The notes: a model not told the origin generated them from the sequence alone. 64,000 nucleotides of DNA from Syngnathus acus (GCF_901709675.1 NC_051090.1:6527842-6591841), one strand, 5' to 3'. Counted from the first letter of the stretch, positions 24,255 through 37,861 are shown. A program made the numbers and translations.

Positions 24255-25879
24255 TAGCAAACCTTACACTATCCCACCACGATCAATTCACTTTGAAAAA
24301 GAAGTAGAAGAAAAAGAAAAGAACATGTTCCAAAATACTTGTGTTTTTTAAAGTCATTTTAAGATACGTGTATGGTCACAGTACCTCTACATTTTTCTTA
24401 AATAGGCTTATTCAGTCATTTGAGTATACTTTGAGTATATTGACAAACTACAACAATTGTAAAAACTTTATTAAACTTACATAAGTTCAGTGGTGTTGAC
24501 CAGGAGGCTACACATTGTAAGTATATCTGACTTTTATTTAATTATTCAAGTAAGTTTGGGTTAGTTTGGAGGGTTATGTAAATATGTGTATTGAGCATGT
24601 CCCTTTTGATGAAAATATGCATTCAGTATCTTTTAATTGCATTGCAGAGTTTAGAGGATGCATACCAACTCCATATATTTCTCTTTTATAATCTGAAAGG
24701 TTGGGAAAAAAATGGTCTTACAAAGTATAAAGAATATATCATTTTAATTATGCAGCCATTACTTTCAATATCAATAAAGCCTTGATTTAATAATAATTTA
24801 ATATGAACTGCAAATAATTCTGGCGCGATCAAACGTGCCATCTACTTCCTCACTGGAGGTTTGCCAATTTAAAAGGCATCATTTAAATGCCTCACTCATG
24901 TGGTGAACACAGCATGGACCAGAAGCAGATGCTGAGGGTATTTAAATCGCAGCAGGATGCATTTGAACCATTTCTCCTAAAGCAAATTAAATGCAAGTAC
25001 AAAGTGTCGGCAGAAAAACAAAAATAAATCTGCGGTATCAAATCTTGACAATTGATACCATCTCTCTTCTTGGAAATCTGTGTCGCCCAGCCTAAAATCA
25101 ATTTCTCAAATTTTTGTCTGAGGGCACCAAAAGCTTTTATTGATCCTCACGAAACTTGAGAAAATGATATCCCTCTGAATACAAGCGAGTTATTTCATAA
25201 ATCCAAATCTATTCAATCAGAATGAAATAAAAGAGTGCACTTTATGCTCTTTAATAATGAATCACAAATAATAATTAGACAGAAAAAAAAAAGAGTGCAA
25301 TGCGAATGAGTACTTACTGTGACTGTTTCTGGTGATGATGCAGAGTGCATGAGATGCATTTGTCGCTGACTTCTGATTTTTGCAGCCCATCTTTGATGGG
25401 GAAGTAACCCAGAGAACGTTCACACCCATCACACGTGTGCGATATGCAACACAGATTGCCATCATTTTGTCACATTTCTTGCACCATATCATGAAGGTGA
25501 TGAAAGGTGCACACTTTTTGAACAAGTGCAACATCCAAACTTGTTATTTTATTACATTCAAAAACAAGCAATAAAGTTGAAACCATTAACATTATGGAAT
25601 CGTATTGTATTGTTATGATCTCTCTCGTCACCAATTATTATTTGACATCCCTTAACGTGTATTAGTCATACAAGAAGCTGACAATTGATTATATTATAAT
25701 TACTTAGTAGACTTTACATTTTACTGAAGCTTTAGATAAATGTGTGACTTGTTTGTTTAATTTGGTTTGATCATTGCAGTCTGCTTGCTTCAGGGCCAAT
25801 TGGATTACTAATAAACTGCTGTGAAAAAAATACTTGTGTATTTGTGGTATTTTATTTCACTTTTTTTTAATGTGCATTA

Positions 25880-25901
25880 CTGCCACCTACAGCACTGGAG
25901 T
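25880..25901 (-). repeat. 22-bp dispersed motif, third copy, with CTCF-like core
   Basis: This copy matches 15452-15473 at 21 of 22 positions, in the same orientation. The single change falls in the less constrained left part of the CTCF-like core. Confidence 0.55.
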
Positions 25902-27560
25902 GCAACAGTCTGCCCTTTATTTTATGGCCAACTGCATTTTAGAATCGTACTTTTTTAGAGGGGTGGTAAATGGGACATGGAAGAAGCTATTAGGTTTTAG
26001 TGCTGATCCAAATAAAGGTGCAGATCGATTCATCTTTTTTTTTTTTTTACCTCTTATAGCCATTAGAGTCTGCTTGCATTAAAGGTGTTGTGTGCGGCAT
26101 TCACTTTGTACTCACTTCTACCTACAGCAGCTGAACGGTATCACCCGGCATTGCACAAATTTTTCCCCAGTTAAATCATAAACATGCTGAGCACTCTTGG
26201 GCCTTAGAGGAGGTCTGCAAGGTTGGATTTACACCATGAGGTTGAAGTGACATAATTCATTCAAGAGCTGCTATCAGCCATAATTCACCCTCACACTGAC
26301 CCAAAGCTCAAGCTTGTTATTGTCCATCTTAACCTTTCATAGATGTTCTTTTGTCTTTTTTTCTGTCGTTGCGAAAGACAATTGAGATACATTGCAGAGC
26401 AAGAATGCACTTCCTCACCATCGCTACTGTATGTGAAGTGAATGACATACTTATTTGACCTACATTTGTAGCTAATGAGGCATGACATTCATGGACCTCA
26501 CCCATGAAAGTATTCTATCTCGTTTTAGATATTAGTTCTGCTATTTGAGTTTTAAAACCAAAATCACATCTGAATTCACTCGACACATCATGAGGTGCAT
26601 CTTTTACATTTTAAATTGCATTTTTTTCCCAATATTTTGAAAAACTTCTCATTACTAAGCAGTGGCAATTGTTAAATTGTGCAGGTATATGAAGTTTTTG
26701 GTAAATATAAACCAAAGTACGATAATGATACTATGATATTGCAAGTACTTTCCTCGAAATGTCATAATAGTTCTGCATTGAGGCTGGTGGTGGAAATGGA
26801 ATGAGGAAAACAAACAAGCAACTGCAACAAAGTGCGAACAACACCCTGTTGACGGTTGAAAACGCCCTCATTCTCAACGTATAACTTCAGACAGCACTTT
26901 AACCACAAAAGTCACGTCAACCTCAAGTGTGTCTTAAACGTGTCAATCATTCATATCAGGCTGAGAGGTGTGCAAAAATGTTTTTGGTGCCACACTCATT
27001 TTTTTTGTTCCATAAAAGCAGTGCATTCAAGGTTAGGGCGTAGTGGCTCAGTCTATTTTGTCGACTATACTGCATCATTTGACAAATCTGCAGAATCTCA
27101 GCAGGTTTACACAAAAAAAAAACTTCAGTGATTTTGTGTAAGTTGTGTGGTAATGTTGGAGGACAATGCAGCTGACTCATTCAAATGACAATGACGTGTA
27201 ATATCCATTTGAGTGAAGAAGCCGACCTCTTGTGGACAGAAAGTAGAATTACATTGTTTTGCCTGAAAATAATAAAATGTGTATCTCCATCAAATGCGGT
27301 GCTGAAAAAAAAACGACTGCAAATTTTAGATACTGTTATACAAAATGTGGATTTACTTTTAACAGTAATTAAATACCAATTGTGGAAAGGGAGTGTGATT
27401 AAATATTCATTTTCAGTTCGTTTATCAGTTTTTGTACTAGTTATTGTTTGAAAATAATTTTTATCATGAGCCTTTCAGTACATTGAACTTGATCCAAATA
27501 TCAAACAACTGCACAAAAATACGTTTCATAACTTAATGCGTGTAAAATTCGACACTTTCT

Positions 27561-27700
27561 ATTTTAAAGCTAAAGGGGGCGCTGTTGCTCATACCAGTTG
27601 CTTATGTGCCGCACCACCAATGCAAATACTGTAGGGGGCACTGTTGTCCCACAAAAGTACTTTTGAATGCAACAGCGCGCCCTCGTTGAAGGCAACCTTT
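27561..27700 (+). promoter_or_regulatory. Cluster of two CTCF-like motifs and a perfect octamer upstream of the myo9b promoter candidate
   Basis: GCTAAAGGGGGCGC (27569-27582) and ACTGTAGGGGGCAC (27628-27641) are CTCF-like and in the same orientation, 59 bases apart. ATGCAAAT (27620-27627), the POU octamer, sits directly before the second. A weaker GCGCGCCCTC occurs near 27675. The cluster immediately precedes the G+C-richer region that looks like a promoter. Confidence 0.4.
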
Positions 27701-28172
27701 TTTTTTTTTTTTTCCCTCAACTTTTTTTTTTCCCCTTCCGCGGCTTCTTTCAGCCTGGCTGCTGTTATTAAGGCAGAAAAGATAGGAAGTGGCGACAGGC
27801 TAGCTGGTTAGCCGGCCAGTAACCAGTTCATTTTCCCTGCGTCAAATGCGCTTTTGAACACCTTTTTAGCCAAGGGACGCCTCTTCTTTGTTTCACCAAG
27901 GCGTACGAGGAAGCTACTTTTTTTTTTGTCCGTCATTTTATTTTTGGTTTCCGCGCCGGTTTCACGCTCGTTGTCGCATCTTTGTCCGTCTCCGGTGTTG
28001 TTAGCCCCCCCTCCTTCTAGACTGCCAAGACAGGTTTGAAGCAATCCTCATACAAACAAGACACGGATATACCAGCAAGTTGGTCGCTGCTTTTTGATTT
28101 TTATCAGTAGCTTAGCTTTATTAGTGGGAGCTACTGTGAAGAGCAACACAATGGAACAAGCAGCGGAAAAAG
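27701..28172 (+). promoter_or_regulatory. myo9b: Candidate myo9b promoter and non-coding first exon, donor after 28172
   Basis: A T-rich stretch gives way to CpG-containing DNA with ETS-type sites (CTTCCGCGG near 27736, AGGAAGTG near 27785) and no TATA box. It ends at GAAAAAG followed by GTACGTTC, a usable 5' splice site. The next convincing + strand acceptor leading to a real exon is at 37798, before the myo9b start codon. Joined to it, the ATG at 28151 would open a ten-codon upstream ORF that stops in the next exon. An unrelated transcript could also start here. Confidence 0.35.
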
Positions 28173-28544
28173 GTACGTTCATGTTTTATTCTACATTAGC
28201 TCGGTGTGACACATTGTTTGGGATAAAAGTGTTTTTTTTTTTTAAATACAGCTACCCACGGAATAATCGCTTTGGAAGCATATGGATATTTCCCAATGGC
28301 TCTCGGTTAGTGTAGTGACAAGAGCAGAGAAGGGAAGTAATAAATGCAGCCTATGAGAGTGAACTGACTCCTGTGAAGGTTCGTTAACTTTGTTAAAAGT
28401 GTCAGGAGAAATAACTTGTTTGTCGACTGACACGAATGCTAGCATCTTTGTCATGTTTGCATGAGTTGTCTGTCTCAACTTGTTGCTCATCAACGTTCCC
28501 AGACTGCCCCCCCTCTCTAAATAAAAATGACTAACGCACTGATA

Positions 28545-28595
28545 CAGTGTTTCCCAACCTTGCACACTTGGTAAAAATCTCACGGCACACCTCCA
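28545..28595 (+). mobile_element. Fragment resembling a hAT-type transposon end
   Basis: CAGTGTTTCCCAACCTTG followed by CACGGCACACC resembles the left end of hAT/Charlie-type elements, which start CAGTG(G/T)TT(C/T)(C/T)CAACC. No matching right end or 8-bp duplication was found, so only a fragment is claimed. Confidence 0.35.
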
Positions 28596-31500
28596 TATGA
28601 AAGTGTCACAGAGAAAGAAATGGATACTGAAAGACAGTTTGATTGCTTTACCTTTCATTTAAACCTCTTGGTCCTTGATAGATGAACAAAGATCACCATT
28701 TTGCACTAAATATCTGAATATTTAAACCAATTCAGTGTTCATAGAAGAAACACAATATTCACCTATTCAGTTTCTGTGGCACTTAAAGGATTGGGCGATT
28801 TTGGGTGAATAAAAATCCCAATTTTCCTTTACCATGTCCAAAAGAATTGATGGATTTGCTCTCAAGCTATTTTCAGGCTTTGATTCATTTTATTGTGTCA
28901 GAAGACATTTATTATTGATGTGCACTAGTCATGTTTATGCTCCATGTGTTCTAAATTAAAAGAAAGTGGTTAAACTGCTGGCATTGATATTCATGCCTAG
29001 GCTTAAAAGTGTCTTACCATGACTCAGTTGAACCATGCTCATGTTTAGATTGATTTAAAAGGCATTTCCACTGAGATGTGAAATGATTACCCTTCCCCTG
29101 CTTACACTACCTTTATCCCAGGTTCTTTATTTGCATTCAGGGTGAAACAGTTACAATGCTCCACAAACGCCTTTGATTCTAAGAAGCACGACAGGCCAAA
29201 ACAAATGGTTCAATATATTGCAAGCTGCAGGACCAAGTACTCTTATGATGACTAATGTCCTGATGGTGGAAAAAAGAAATCATAAGCAGGAACATTACTA
29301 TTACACAAACACATAATGCTCCTTGATTTGCTAGAGCATCTCACAATGTCTTTTCCATTGCTTTGATTTAGTCTTGTCTAAAATGGCGTTTTCACATGTA
29401 TTTGTAGGCTCGATTTGGGGTTGCTAAGCTCACAAAAGATTTAAAAATGAAGGTTGTTGTAATTAAAGGGTTTTCTTAAGATGGAACGCCTGACATGGGC
29501 TAATTCTTTGGAAAATATTTGACTCACAAATCATCCGTGCTGGCAGTGTAAGAATAGCCACAGAATAGAAAATGAACTGATTACAAATAGGGTCATGCTG
29601 CAACCATTTTTATCACAATGCTAACGTAAGTAGCATCTAACTAGCTTTATAGAGACGATTACTATATATGACTTTGGAGGTTCCCCTGCATGAGAATCTC
29701 ATTCATCATGCACTAGACATTTTGCTCGTAAAAAAATCTATCAATTGCTCCACCCCCACTGAAGACTCGCATTGCAACACATTCAAACCTTTACGATTTC
29801 AAGCAGCCTTTCCTCTTTCCACACCATATCTTTAAAGCGCTTCTTTTCACTCGGGCAGTCCACCGAACAGCTATTTTGTCGTGTCTTGAATCGAAAAGAG
29901 CCCATATGGTGTGCTGCTATTAATGGTGGCTTCTGGCTGCAGAGATGGTCGAGGGTGGGCTGCCGAAGAGATGGGGGGAGGGCGCTCGCAGTTGGTCCTC
30001 ACATCCTGGCGGATACAATTCTGTCTTGCTGTGGATGACTAGATCATGGGTCAGCAGCCACAGATACGCTGAGCTTCTTCACATGATTTGAACTGACTCG
30101 TGTATATTTCCTTCCCCCTGGCATATCATTAATGTTAATGTTACATATCAAACCAATCGAAGCTTTGTGTTTTCCCTTGTGTGTTAAGCTCGGACTGTTT
30201 AGGATGTCGGATATGGTCCAAAACATGAAACATTGGCTAGTTCAATTGAGGAAATGAGGTCACTTGTCACTGGTTTCTGAATATGCTTATGCTCCAGTGT
30301 ATGTGCAGGATCAGCTGATTGGGCACGCTTTGCTGACTGGCATGTTGAAAAAAAAAAAAAAATAGAAATACACATGGAAGTGACTCTTCCGCTTTTGTAA
30401 GCAAAACGTGCAGTTAGCACGACAACAAAAGACTTTGAGACGTCGGCGGTTTTGATTAATTGTTTTTATTCTCTACATCAAGCTTTTTGTCGGAACAAGG
30501 ATGGCGGAGCAGGTTAGCAGCCGCACTGTGATTTCTAATTGGTCCCTTAACAGCGGGTTTTCTCGCTTTTGTTCAGCTGCTGTGCTGGGCTAAGCTTTTT
30601 GTAGGGTTAGCCTCGTTGATGACAACACAATCCTCATCAATATTCGAAGAAAGTGATGCATTGTGGTGTTTGACTTTTCTAGTTCAGGTAAATATATTTT
30701 TTTGTCTGGGATGAATACAAAAGAAGTTGACAGAACAAAAGCGACGTGACGATAAAGATTATTTTTATCTCACAAAGTGAAGGGAAGGAACTTGGCCAAA
30801 TATGTTTGGCGTGTTGCGACGTGTTTTTATTTTCTCTTTTTTTGCCAATGTGCTCATGAAGAAGACATTTGGATGACAGCAATACAAACCGTCTCCTCGC
30901 AGGGATTTTCTTGTTCGACCTCACGCTGCGGATCAGCAGAAGACATCGTCCCAAATCTCATGTGTTGATAATTTCAATCCAATATATCTTCTTCAACGGA
31001 ACACTAATAGGTCATTGAGTGTGCTTCATAAATAATGATGCTTGTTGACGCTGTACCAAAAATGTGTTGAGCAGATGAACGGAAAAATGGAGGTCGGGGA
31101 GGAGAAATGTGCCACCGGTGTGCGCTTTCGTGTGCACTCCACGGTCCGCCTTTCTTCTGTGGAAGAAAAGGCCTTTCATAAAAAAAACGGTAAATGGAGA
31201 AGCTGCCATGACCTGTTCTTCTTTATACACTGGAGCAGATGGAGAGCAAAAATGACTGCATGAAGATGATGAGGGAGATTGCTGAGGCTGTAAAGTCATC
31301 AATTCCTCAAACTCCTTGGTAACTTGGCGCCGTCAGTGCGGCCAACCAAATTTATGGGCTTTATAAATAGACTCGGCTGTAATGATAGGGTGGAAGTGAG
31401 GAAAAAGGCCGACTGTTTGACGATGGCCTACTTAGAGCGCCTCGTTCTTCACTCGCTTTAACACACATCAGGTCAAGATGCTCGGCTTGATCGCGATCAC

Positions 31501-33632
31501 GCCGATCTTCCCACGGCGGCTTGTTTAGACGGTGATTACGGGCACGGTGGTAATCTCAGCAGAGATAGAAAGAAAAAGAAAAACTTTCCACAGTGAAGTG
31601 AAACTGGTCTGTCTGTGTAATGGAACACAAAATGGAACCACTTTAAGACGGCCAACATTTGGATTTCATAAAGTATTTAGGATCACATGTGCCAGTTGGT
31701 TCTTTAATACGCTATGTTTTTATTAAACATGCTCTACAGTAAAAGACACAAATGCCAAAATGAAACTCAAGCGAAATAATTGTTTTCTTTTTCGTAATCG
31801 TTTTTGGTCGTAGCTGGAGCTGTTGAATTTTTGTATTTTGGATGATTTCAAATGATTCAAACAGGAAGACACTGTTATGGCAACCAGCAGAGCTTGGAAT
31901 GTCCTCCTCAAGCGTCTTCACCGTCCATGTTGTAAGCACCGGATGACTAACATACCATTTAAGCAGTTTCACACGGATACAACCGCCTTTGCGACTATCT
32001 TTAATTAACCCTAAATCTTCCAAAATATGATCAACTTCACCGCTTGGTGGAAACATGGCTTACTGTACCAAAGATGGCTGCGGTGAGAGTTGTTCCATCC
32101 CCCCTCCACCCTCTTTGCTGTCATTGATCCTGTCCCTTGGCTCAGGATTATGAGCAGAGAGGCAGGCGGGCAGAAGGGACCACCCTCGGGCTAGGATTGC
32201 TCTTTTCCCCGCACTGTAATGATTTATCAGGGATGCACGTTTGCAACTCCAATGAGATGATAACATTCGTGTCGAGCTCCACCTCGCTGTCGTCGAACCG
32301 TAGATGTGACATAATTTGTCGGTTTAACTATTAGCTAAAATCGAGAACCTGGTTTGCATTAAACTCCCCCGAGAAGGAAGGTGATTCGATTCTCACGTTT
32401 GTTTTTAAAGACCTTTTGTTGGACGGGGTCTTCAAGTTTTGAACGTCTCTGTTTTTCTTTATGAATGCCTGACGGGTTGTGGAGGGTGACCAAACACAAG
32501 AGCAGACAGAAAGCACAGATGGGGGGGGGGGGGGAAATATAGGTGAGATCAGCGGAGGTTTTTTTCAAGAGATGGAATAGGAACAAAGGTTCGGCTTCCA
32601 CTGGACTCTGTTCTGTTTGTCTTTGCAGGTTTTTTTTGGGGTTTTTTTTTTTTACTGTGTAGTCTCAGGTCACTGATGAATAACTCATTTGTCAGAAAGT
32701 CTACAGGATGTCTGGCTTAGCTGAGAGAGACTGGCGACAAGATGTGAGCAATGTGTGGAGGAGGCAACCACACATTGACATCAATTAGCAGACACATTGA
32801 TTTGTTTTGTTGCTTGTGCGACTAAAATCAAGAACACAATTCATTTATCGTTATTCTTATTAGACAATTTACTGGCTTCTTTTTGTATTGTGATGAAATC
32901 AAACTTCTGCATCTTACAGTTGATGCAGACTTTGCATGCTGTGACCAGCACAATGTGTGTCGGAAGTGTTTTTAAACGTAGAATAGCCCGCACGAGTGAG
33001 GCGGTACAATAATCCTCTTCCTTTTCCCGCTTTTCCTGAGTTGGGCCTGCAGGTGCTCCTCATTTCTTCTGGGATCTTGTTTCTTTGTCGAGCAGGACCG
33101 GATGGAAGTGGTGTCACGTCAATATTTACCGCACGAGCCTTTAAAGGCGTTCTAATGACTCTGTTCTTAATTTCAATTTTGTAGTCTTTCCATTCAACTA
33201 GAGTGACCTGGAAAAGTTTCATCATCACATCACCAGCAGCCGACGTGGAATTCCAAAGCAACCACACAGTGCCTTCTGGGTGCCATTAAGTCCAACATGC
33301 TAAGGTCTCCTCGGATTCTTGTACGTCATGCTGCTGCTTTGATTTCACGGTTTTGGCTCATCGTGGTGATTGAAAATGTCGCCTCTTTTTTTATGGCCAG
33401 CTCCTTTGACGTGTGAATGAAAGACAGACCTAATATGGTGAGAATTTACTTGTAAGCATTAATATTCAATAGTTTCTTGTTGGCCAATGTCGAGACCATG
33501 CAGAAAATGAAAACAACAAAGCTGCTTTTTGGGGGAGAAAACATTCAATTCAAGGCTATGCTCCTCCGCTCGCTTTAGTGCAAACTGGCATCTGGAGTGA
33601 GTTAGAAGAAATGGTGCCAAATGATCTGTGGT

Positions 33633-33654
33633 GGGGAGAAAAGGGGGGGCGGGG
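33633..33654 (+). other. G-quadruplex candidate
   Basis: GGGG, then a 7-base G run, a single C and GGGG within 22 bases can supply four G-tracts. Sequence-level prediction only. Confidence 0.4.
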
Positions 33655-35930
33655 CTGAAGGAGCTAAAAGAGAAGCTGATTTCGTGGTAGAAAGTGGAAG
33701 ACATGAAGAAGGGGGGAGGAACAGATGCATAAAAAGCAAAGGTGGCGTTGGGCTTTGTGCCCTGCTGCGAAATCAAGTGGAAGTTCATAAAGCTGACTCG
33801 CACTCACGTTAGATTGCCTCAAGGTCAAACTACCTTTGGATGTTTTCAACCAACGCGTGTGTGATAAGGGGGTCATATTTTTCCTCTCCCCCCTCGAGGG
33901 CCGTCTGATGGCAGGCCGGCTTTAGTTTGTCAATACTTGACTTAGACACGTGACAATGGGAGTGGCAGATCAATGCAGGCCCCCTGAGATAACTGTATTT
34001 CCATTGATTAGCACTGTCTGTTGCCGGTCTGGTAATTTTACTTCCCTGAGTCTAAAAAAAAAAAAAAAATCTACCATGCAATTGCTTGATTTTACATGCA
34101 TTTTATGCAATTGTGTGTAGAATTATTTGTCACAAAAGAAAACATGTCCGCCGTCCTTTGTGTGAAAACAAAAAGGCTCATTCAGAATACTTTGTGTCGC
34201 AACAAAGGCGGATTTAAAGTTGTTTGTCTTGTTTACACGAACTATCAACACACATGTCCGGTTTGTTTTTGTTGTGTACATAGTTGGCGCAGTACATGCT
34301 GTAATGGAATTGTGTCGCAGTGTTTGTCATAGCTGCTGCCATCCAAACAAACGACTGAACAACGGGGCTTCTCTTGCAGGAACTTTGAACGTAAGCTAAG
34401 CTTCAGTGACGACTGAATGCGGTTATATCAACAAGTCAAAGGCTCCTTGTCTCCTTTCGATGCAGGCAGCAGATGCTCCTCATCTCTTTTTTTTTTTTTT
34501 TTTTAGACTGGGGGAAGGGTATGAGCTCAAAGTGCCCTTTACCCTTGACTCATTCTTCACCGAGTTCCATATCTGCATTTGTGATTAGGAGCCCAGTCGG
34601 GGTCTGCTGGCTGGTTGATTCCCTGCAAGAGGTATCGTTCTGATTAAACAAAGGACTGCGTTTTTTTTTTTTTTTTGGGGAATAGCACACATGGCAGACA
34701 GCCATTTTGGATGCATGTGCACTGCAGAAGCCCTCCAGGCTGATTAGCACCACTCAGCAGGCATGAGGTGCAATCGCTCACCATCGCCAGACCTGCGTGG
34801 GTTTATAAATCCCCAAGAGTACAGACAGACGTAAAGGCTAAAACACACACATATTGAATCTTGACTTCCTTTGCTTCTGTCTCTTTGTGCTTAGTGGACA
34901 ATGCAGCTGAGTGTTGGCAACGGGCCAGCCCCTCTCATATCCATTAGGTCATGTTAGTGAGAATTCTAATGCTGGTGGATACTTGAGTGGCTGGAGTTCC
35001 ACTTTCCCCAGGGAGAAGAAATAAGCTTTGGGTTGCACACACTGACACCGGAAAGGGTGGAGGGAGGTATCTGGACAATTATCAAAATATTGTGTTACAT
35101 TTAAATCGCTGTAACCGGGTTGCACTGTTACACAAGCTAACTGGAGTTTTGTTGTTGGGTAAATAATGTCGGACTTTTTTTTAACTTTGGGCATTTCGAC
35201 TCTCCGCTGCTATGACGATGCCTCTTAGCAACATCGAAGGTGCTCTGCGCTGACTCATGACATTTACTCGCCAAAGCAAATGGAATCCAGGGAGTCACCG
35301 TATCTTCCTGCACATATACACTGTTGACATCATAGCTTGCTTCATCACTGAATTTAATTTATGAGTCAAGCAGTGAGGGCAAGGGAAGCGGGTATGAGGC
35401 GGGGCTCGGTGGGGAGAAAGAGAGCGAGCGTTCCATTCATTGACTCTCTGTCACTGGGTCATTCACTTCCTGCCACATCGTACAGTCAGCTGATGGTGTC
35501 TCCGGCTTCACTCGTAGTCTTGAGTGGACCCGTTTTACGTTCTCATTGTGGTGTCTGGAACTCAAACTAAGAATAAAACAGCTAAGGCGTTCTTACACTT
35601 CAATGGGTGACTATGAACTCCTTTATAAATATCTATTTTGTTTATCTGGGAGGAATTAGAGCTATTCGTCTTATTACACATGTGCCAATGAGTCACCCGG
35701 TTCGGCTTCACCGCCAAATATGGGGTCGTTCCAAGTTTCCTTCATTTCCTGCGGCAGTCCCTTTTATTGTGTACATGTGGCAGGTTTGTCATGAGGATTG
35801 GTCTTTTTCAGTTTGACCCAAAAAATAAAACTTGTGAAGTTATTTAATATTATTTTTTATTAATTAATGTATTTATTTTTATGATTTAATATATTTTTTT
35901 ATTAATAAATAAATACATTTCTATTATTTA

Positions 35931-35965
35931 TCCAACCATCCATCCATTATCTGTACCGCTTGTTA
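35931..35965 (+). repeat. Fish interspersed-repeat fragment (CCATCCATCCATT...ACCGCTT type)
   Basis: CCATCCATCCATTATCTGTA followed by CCGCTTG is a phrase found at ends of common teleost interspersed repeats. A related CCATCCATCC occurs at about 61911-61921 within use1 intron 3. Family identity needs a repeat library. Confidence 0.35.
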
Positions 35966-37798
35966 TTTATATTTATTTTAATATTAACACAGACCCTAAG
36001 CATTGTTTCAAGATTAAACTCTCAAGTGCAGGTTGGAAAAGGTTGATGAGACCAGGGGACCCCCTTGAATATGTCTGATCTAAGGAGCTTCTTAGAGGTT
36101 AAAGCTCACAGTAAGCAGCTGAAGAGTCCCTGTCTGAGCTGTAGTCCCGCACTCCGATGTCTTTCCCCATCCCGTCGTAAGCAGCTAAAAAGACGAGCTA
36201 AGCCCGGCCAAGCAGACAACCCGGGGGTCTTATCTGTGGAATGCTGGGTATCCTCGCTGAGGATCTCCTTTGCAGGGAGGAGGCCGTATTATCTCAAAGG
36301 CGCTCTTGATTGTCCCAAAGGGTTCTCTCTCTTTTTGGTTTCACTTGAAAACATTTGTTGTTGTTTTTTTTTGTCTCCTGACTTTTATGGTCATTTGAGT
36401 GTTCTTATATCGACCACCTCTTTTGCCATCGAAATGTGCGATTTAAGAAATATTTTTTTCTAGAAAGATTCTACAATTTTTTTGGGATATTGATTCAACT
36501 TTAATACTTTTTGGAGTCTAATCGAGGAAGCAGCCCGGAGCTACAATAATGTCTTCGAAACAGTCTGACCTTGTAATGGAGCATAATGCTTATGCTGTCT
36601 TTTGTGGTCTCTGCAGTTTTGCATGCCTTATTAGTTTGAAAAAGCCTGCATGCGACTCACTTGTGGCCTGGAAAAAAATGCAAAAGCTCGTGACCGTAAA
36701 GTTCTATTTTGGGTCTTATCCTCCCAATAATCAATTACACAATCTGTTGATGCGTGTCCAAGACCTATCACTACTTGTTAAAAATCTCCTCTTAAAAGTT
36801 TCCGCACGAGCTGCAATCATATTAATATTTAAAAACTGCACATCACATTAGGTCAGCGAAAGAGCCAAAAATATATTTCCCTGAATTAAGCAACTTCTGT
36901 ATATACAGTAGTGATCCAACAGCTGCTTAGAATATTTTTAGAAACGCTAGTAAGGTTGTGATCAATCATTGGAAAGTTTATGACTCCCATCTATTTACTG
37001 TATCATTTTTCTCTTGGTTTATAACATCTTGTTTTTCAGGTTGACAAAATAAACAGTCTCTCCTCAGATGGGGAAAAGTGATAAACTATCAGTCCTTGTA
37101 CTTACCGGATGGATCTCTGGTTACTCAAGCGGCGTAGTCGGCCCGCCATATCTCACAGGGCTGTGATTTAAAGCAGTTTCCAGTTACCCCCAGGGTGGCT
37201 TACAGTTTACCAAGCATTCATTATTAATACGGGGGTCATGCTACACGATACATCGCAAGACTCTACCCAGCTGCTGTCATGCTAAATTTGTGCTCTGGCT
37301 CTTAAACTATATAGGGTACACTTGACAAATGGTGCCCTTAACGAAAACATGACAGTGATGTAGCCATGCAGTATTTTTTGTGTGGGCTTTATTGGGGTCG
37401 GGGTCATTTTGTTCTGATTAAACGCCTGGTAGATTTTGTTTGGACAAACATAATTCAATAATTCCAAAACAGGACCTCATTTTTAGTCATTATGTTGCCA
37501 GAAGATGCTGAATCGTAATTGCTGTGGTAAAATTAGGCTTCATTTTTCTTCCGGCCACCAAGTTTTATATCATAGTTTCTTGTCAAGAAAAATGAGTACC
37601 GGTATTGTGGTTTTGCTTGTGTGTTGTTTCACGGTTGCTTTTGTGCAGTAGCTGACTTCATTGACATGTTTGCTGCATCAGCAGCAGGAACTGAGGTTAA
37701 AGTGTCATCTGTAATGTGTACTTTTAGCGGTCGATGACGTGTATGTCACTGTGTATTTACACAGATTGTTGATTACAGTGTGATTTGTTTTCTTGCAG

Positions 37799-37861
37799 GT
37801 GCTTTGTAGCAAGAAGGAGGCGGTGGCTGCGGCATGCTGAGGCAACTCCCCCTGACTCAGG
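37799..37861 (+). other. myo9b: 5'UTR part of the first myo9b coding exon
   Basis: TTTTCTTGCAG ending at 37798 is a strong acceptor, so the start-codon exon begins at 37799 and needs an upstream untranslated exon. An upstream ATG at 37834 lies in this stretch. Confidence 0.6.

Larger units (their letters stand above)
24008..27560. other. Intergenic DNA between s1pr4 and myo9b (possible s1pr4 first intron)
   Basis: The stretch is A+T-rich with no supported coding region. It holds CTCF-like motifs at 24241-24254 (+) and 25880-25893 (-). AATAAAGCC at about 24772 and AATAAAG at about 25570 look like poly(A) signals without a gene. The true s1pr4 first exon may lie here; a minus-strand donor-like sequence is present near 25313-25318, but nothing confirms it. 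Confidence 0.4.
28173..37798 (+). other. myo9b: Probable first intron of myo9b (9.6 kb), no other gene seen
   Basis: No frame on either strand shows family resemblance. The stretch holds a hAT-like terminal fragment (28545-28595), T/A homopolymers, a G run (about 32520-32533), a G-quadruplex candidate (33633-33654) and a CCATCCATCCATT...ACCGCTT fish repeat fragment (35931-35965). A short ATGGCGGAGCAG occurs at 30501 in a YY1-like context but leads nowhere. It is an intron only if the first-exon call at 28172 is right; otherwise intergenic. Confidence 0.4.

Noticed and set aside
25313-25420. Minus-strand donor-like site near 25313-25318 as the s1pr4 non-coding first exon
   Set aside because: The site is plausible but isolated; no promoter features lie upstream and similar sites occur by chance at this density.
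30497-30512. ATGGCGGAGCAG in a YY1-like context, resembling a gene start
   Set aside because: The frame stops soon and splicing into the myo9b exon at 37799 would also stop early; no downstream exon fits.
36065-36463. A 132-codon open frame on the + strand in the presumed myo9b intron 1
   Set aside because: No family resemblance, no flanking splice sites of quality, and the 3' half is T-rich intron-like text. It might overlap a conserved element but is not supported as a gene.
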